A stretch of DNA of 7,485 nucleotides from Chitinophagaceae bacterium (GTDB taxonomy: Bacteria > Bacteroidota > Bacteroidia > Chitinophagales > Chitinophagaceae): positions 1 to 7,485 of the forward strand of contig CANHMN010000081.1 in the NCBI GenBank assembly GCA_947461645.1, given 5' to 3'. Made by a program: the position numbers and the translations under genes. This document shows positions 5,326 to 7,485 of the stretch, piece after piece. The notes below the pieces were generated by a model. It was given only the letters and a program-made list of their open reading frames with translations. It did no database searches and was not told the origin of the DNA. Within the stretch, counting starts at the first letter, position 1, and each line of letters begins with the position of its first letter.

Positions 5326-6150
5326 ATGAAAAAAGTTATGATTGCTTTCGATGGTTTTCATTTTTCTGATTCGGCCTTTCGTTTTGCAAGTGCGCTAAAT
5401 GAAAAGAATCAGATTCTTCTGACGGGTGTATTTCTGCCTCAAATCAGTTATGCCAATATATGGACCTATGCAGATGGAATGGGAACTCCTTTGTTTGTGC
5501 CGGCTTTGGAAAAGTCGGAGACAGAGACAATAGAAAAGAATATTCATCATTTTGAAGAATTGTGTGTTCGTAATCAAATTGAATTCAGGGTAAGAAGGGA
5601 CTTTAATGACTTGGCGCTTCCTGAGCTTAAAAGAGAAAGCAGGTTTGCGGATCTGATCTTGATTGGAAGCCATGACTTTTATACCAACATGGGTGCAGGA
5701 GATCCCAACACCTACCTCAGGGATGCTTTGCATGACGTGGAATGTCCTGCTATTGTTGTTCCGGAAAAGTTTGCAATACCAGACAGCAATATATTGGCTT
5801 ATGACGGCTCAGCTTCGTCAGTTTTCGCCATAAAGCAGTTTATATATACACTCCCTGAATTGAGTGAAAATAAAACCCTGCTGGTTTATATTTCCAAAGA
5901 CGAAGAACCGCAAATACCCGATGAGCCATTTATCGAAGAGTTGTTGGCAAGGCATTTCAAGGACCTTACAGTCACAAAACTGAATATTGATGCCAAAAAT
6001 TATTTTTCTACCTGGATGGCAGATAAAAAGACATCGATTCTGGTGTGTGGATCTTATGGCAGATCTTCCTTTTCGAATATTGTTAAAAAGAGTTTTGTTG
6101 CAGAAGTAATTAAAGATCATCAACTGCCGGTTTTTGTAGCTCATAGGTAA
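5326..6150 (+). CDS. Universal stress protein, two-domain (UspA family)
   Basis: This 274-aa cytoplasmic protein joins two UspA-like domains, each alpha/beta. Domain 1 (about 1-147) opens with KKVMIAFDGFHFSDSAFRFA, carrying the conserved Asp9 of the nucleotide-binding strand, and closes with FADLILIGSHDF and CPAIVVPE. Domain 2 (about 155-274) starts ILAYDGSASSVFAIKQF and closes with ILVCGSYGRSSFSN and LPVFVAHR. The UspA ATP motif (G-2x-G-9x-G-S/T) is nearly present in domain 2: Gly242, Gly245, then Lys255-Ser256 where Gly-Ser is usual. In domain 1 it is not recognisable. The ATG at 5326 is chosen over the TTG six bases upstream because Usp proteins start right at this strand. The gene is divergent from mlaE, with a likely promoter at 5251-5281, and is followed by a paralogue after 54 bp. 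Its stress signal cannot be told from sequence. Confidence 0.9.
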   Translation: MKKVMIAFDGFHFSDSAFRFASALNEKNQILLTGVFLPQISYANIWTYADGMGTPLFVPALEKSETETIEKNIHHFEELCVRNQIEFRVRRDFNDLALPELKRESRFADLILIGSHDFYTNMGAGDPNTYLRDALHDVECPAIVVPEKFAIPDSNILAYDGSASSVFAIKQFIYTLPELSENKTLLVYISKDEEPQIPDEPFIEELLARHFKDLTVTKLNIDAKNYFSTWMADKKTSILVCGSYGRSSFSNIVKKSFVAEVIKDHQLPVFVAHR

Positions 6151-6164
6151 AAGTGTAAAAATTG

Positions 6165-6184
6165 AAGTTTGTAAAAACAAACTT
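6165..6184. repeat. Perfect 8-bp inverted repeat between the usp genes
   Basis: AAGTTTGT (6165-6172), a four-A spacer and ACAAACTT (6177-6184) form a perfect palindrome in the 54-bp gap between the two usp genes. No T-run follows on either strand, so it is not a typical terminator. It could be a weak attenuating or RNA-stabilising hairpin, or a dimeric regulator site. The AT-rich stem would be weak in RNA. Confidence 0.55.
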
Positions 6185-6204
6185 ATTAATCAAAGTGTCC
6201 TGCC

Positions 6205-7044
6205 ATGTTCAAAATAATTGCTGCTTTTGATGGATTAAAGTACTCTTCAGCTACATGCCATTATGCAGTAGAGATTACCCGAAATACATCGTCTTTTTTA
6301 GTAGGCGTTTTTTTAGACGACAAAACCTATACCAGCTATAAAATTTATGAGTTGGTGATGGAGCAAGGTCTTTCTGAGCAAAAGCTTAAAAAATACAAAG
6401 ATCGCGATCAGCAGTTAAGACATTCTTCTGCTCACTTGTTTGCCGATACGTGTAAAAAAAGTGGCATCGCTTTTAAGTTGCACCACGATTATAATATTGC
6501 AGTTCAGGATTTGCTTCACGAAACTGTTTTTGCTGACTTGCTTATTATTGATGGTTCAGAATCCTTTACCCATTATGAGGAGGTTCATCCTACACGTTTT
6601 ATCAGAGATGTCCTGAGCAATACACAATCTCCTGTTTTACTAGTGCCTCATACCTTCCATAAGGTGGAAAAAGTAGTTGTATTGTATGATGGTGCAAATC
6701 CATCGGTGTATGCATTTAAAATGTTTACTTATCTCATGGCAAATTATGCAGATCTTCCTTTAGAGGTGCTTTGCATCAAGCCCATGGAAAGCAACATGCA
6801 TTTGCCAGACAATAAACTAATGAAAGAGTTGGTGAGTAGGCACAGTTCGGAGCCCTTGTACACAATACTTCATGGTTTACCAGAGGTTGAAGTTGTCAAT
6901 CACCTAAGCAAAATAAAAGAAAATATATTGGTTGTAATGGGTGCTTATCGAAGAACCATGCTATCACGATGGTTCAGGTCTTCATTGGCTGATGCCATTG
7001 TGAAAGAGTTGAATGTACCCTTGTTCATTGCGCACAATAAATAA
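6205..7044 (+). CDS. Universal stress protein, two-domain, paralogue of its upstream neighbour
   Basis: A 279-aa protein with the same two-domain UspA layout as the gene before it. Domain 1 starts FKIIAAFDGLKYSSAT and ends FADLLIIDGSESF, then PVLLVPHTF. Domain 2 starts VVVLYDGANPSVYAFKMFTY and ends ILVVMGAYRRTM, then VPLFIAHNK. Shared marks with the neighbour include KxxxAFDG, GVFL, RDFN/HDYN before a DLxxE stretch, LRD/IRD, ELxxRH and the PxFxAH terminus, so the pair arose by an old duplication. The ATP-binding glycine motif is more degraded: Gly246 is kept but the next Gly is Arg249, suggesting a protein that binds nucleotide poorly or not at all. The ATG at 6205 lies 54 bp after the first usp stop, with a palindrome between, so the two are likely co-transcribed. 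The next gene follows after 12 bp. Confidence 0.9.
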   Translation: MFKIIAAFDGLKYSSATCHYAVEITRNTSSFLVGVFLDDKTYTSYKIYELVMEQGLSEQKLKKYKDRDQQLRHSSAHLFADTCKKSGIAFKLHHDYNIAVQDLLHETVFADLLIIDGSESFTHYEEVHPTRFIRDVLSNTQSPVLLVPHTFHKVEKVVVLYDGANPSVYAFKMFTYLMANYADLPLEVLCIKPMESNMHLPDNKLMKELVSRHSSEPLYTILHGLPEVEVVNHLSKIKENILVVMGAYRRTMLSRWFRSSLADAIVKELNVPLFIAHNK

Positions 7045-7056
7045 AGAGCAATCAGT

Positions 7057-7485
7057 ATGGATTCGCTCACACATATAGCAATAGGTGCTTGTATTGGAGA
7101 AGCCTTTTTTGAAAAAGGGTTTGGCAAAAAAGCGATGATTTGGGGTGCGCTTGCACAAAGCATTCCCGATATAGATTTTTTAGCTGCCTTGTGGCTCAGT
7201 CCATCAGAAGCATTGTTGGCACACCGGGGGTTCACGCATTCATTTTTATTTGGAATGCTCTGTGTTTTTATTTTTAGCATGCTTGCTCAAAAAATACATC
7301 AGCCGGAAAACATATCTTTTCGAAAGTGGATGCTCTTTTTTTTCGCAGCCATATTTGTTCATTTGTTTATAGATGCTTTCAACAATTATGGCGTTGGATG
7401 GTTTGAGCCTTTTTCTACCCAACGCATTTCATTCAACACCCTTTATGTCGTAGATCCTTTTTTTTCATTGGCTGTTTGGGTTGCC
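7057..7485 (+). CDS. YdjM/DUF457-family membrane-bound metal-dependent hydrolase, 3' partial
   Basis: The visible 143 codons begin MDSLTHIAIGACIGEAF and run off the window end. The family marks are clear: His6 in LTH, PDIDF at 37-41 with two Asp, HRGFTHS at 56-62 with two His, and HLFIDAFNNYG at 102-112. These His and Asp residues are the likely metal ligands of the YbcI/YdjM (PF04307, DUF457) family, which are annotated as inner-membrane metal-dependent hydrolases; a specific substrate is not known to me. Hydrophobic segments at about 63-77 and 92-106 fit the polytopic layout, and family members are about 200-350 aa, so roughly half or less is seen. The ATG at 7057 lies 12 bp after the second usp stop and follows an AAAGAG stretch; co-transcription with the usp pair is likely. 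Confidence 0.9.
   Translation, partial: MDSLTHIAIGACIGEAFFEKGFGKKAMIWGALAQSIPDIDFLAALWLSPSEALLAHRGFTHSFLFGMLCVFIFSMLAQKIHQPENISFRKWMLFFFAAIFVHLFIDAFNNYGVGWFEPFSTQRISFNTLYVVDPFFSLAVWVA

Noticed and set aside
6945..7280. 111-aa minus-strand ORF
   Set aside because: It is antisense to the end of the second usp gene and to the start of the YdjM-type gene, both well supported by motifs.

Overview
This AT-rich window looks like a chromosomal segment of a member of the Bacteroidota. The evidence is the protein families and their sequence flavour, start regions that are A-rich and mostly lack a Shine-Dalgarno sequence, and two matches to the Bacteroidota -7 box (TAnnTTTG). I see no phage, transposon, CRISPR or RNA gene, so it reads as a housekeeping and stress region rather than a mobile island.

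Layout. Positions 1-531 (+) hold msrA, a methionine sulfoxide reductase cut at its 5' end by the window edge. It converges on a minus-strand run: ytxH-like (2385-2137), a two-helix phage-holin-superfamily protein (2135-1773), an unrecognised 96-aa protein (1789-1499), a dodecin-like protein (1452-1231) and a tyrosine-rich lipoprotein (1189-536). The gap at 2386-2651 holds a perfect hairpin and a possible 58-codon plus-strand ORF with a CxxC motif. Next comes a compact minus-strand lipid-transport operon, mlaE-mlaF-mlaD (5165-2652). A 160-bp AT-rich divergent region with a recognisable promoter separates it from two tandem plus-strand genes for two-domain universal stress proteins (5326-6150 and 6205-7044). 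A YdjM/DUF457-type membrane metal-dependent hydrolase (7057 to the window end) follows closely and is cut at its 3' end.

How the genes may work together. MsrA repairs oxidised methionine, the dodecin fold is associated with flavin buffering, the YtxH/holin cassette resembles the enterobacterial yqjD-yqjE-yqjK stress cassette, Mla proteins move phospholipids between membranes, and the Usp proteins are stress responders. The common theme is envelope and general stress, but only tightly spaced genes (ytxH to the 96-aa gene, mlaEFD, and probably the usp pair) can be called operons from sequence. The points most worth checking are the dodecin with both remembered flavin-contact residues replaced, the CxxC small ORF, the absence of an in-frame ATG for mlaF, the long C-terminal extension of MlaD with no mlaC alongside, and the 20-bp palindrome between the usp genes.
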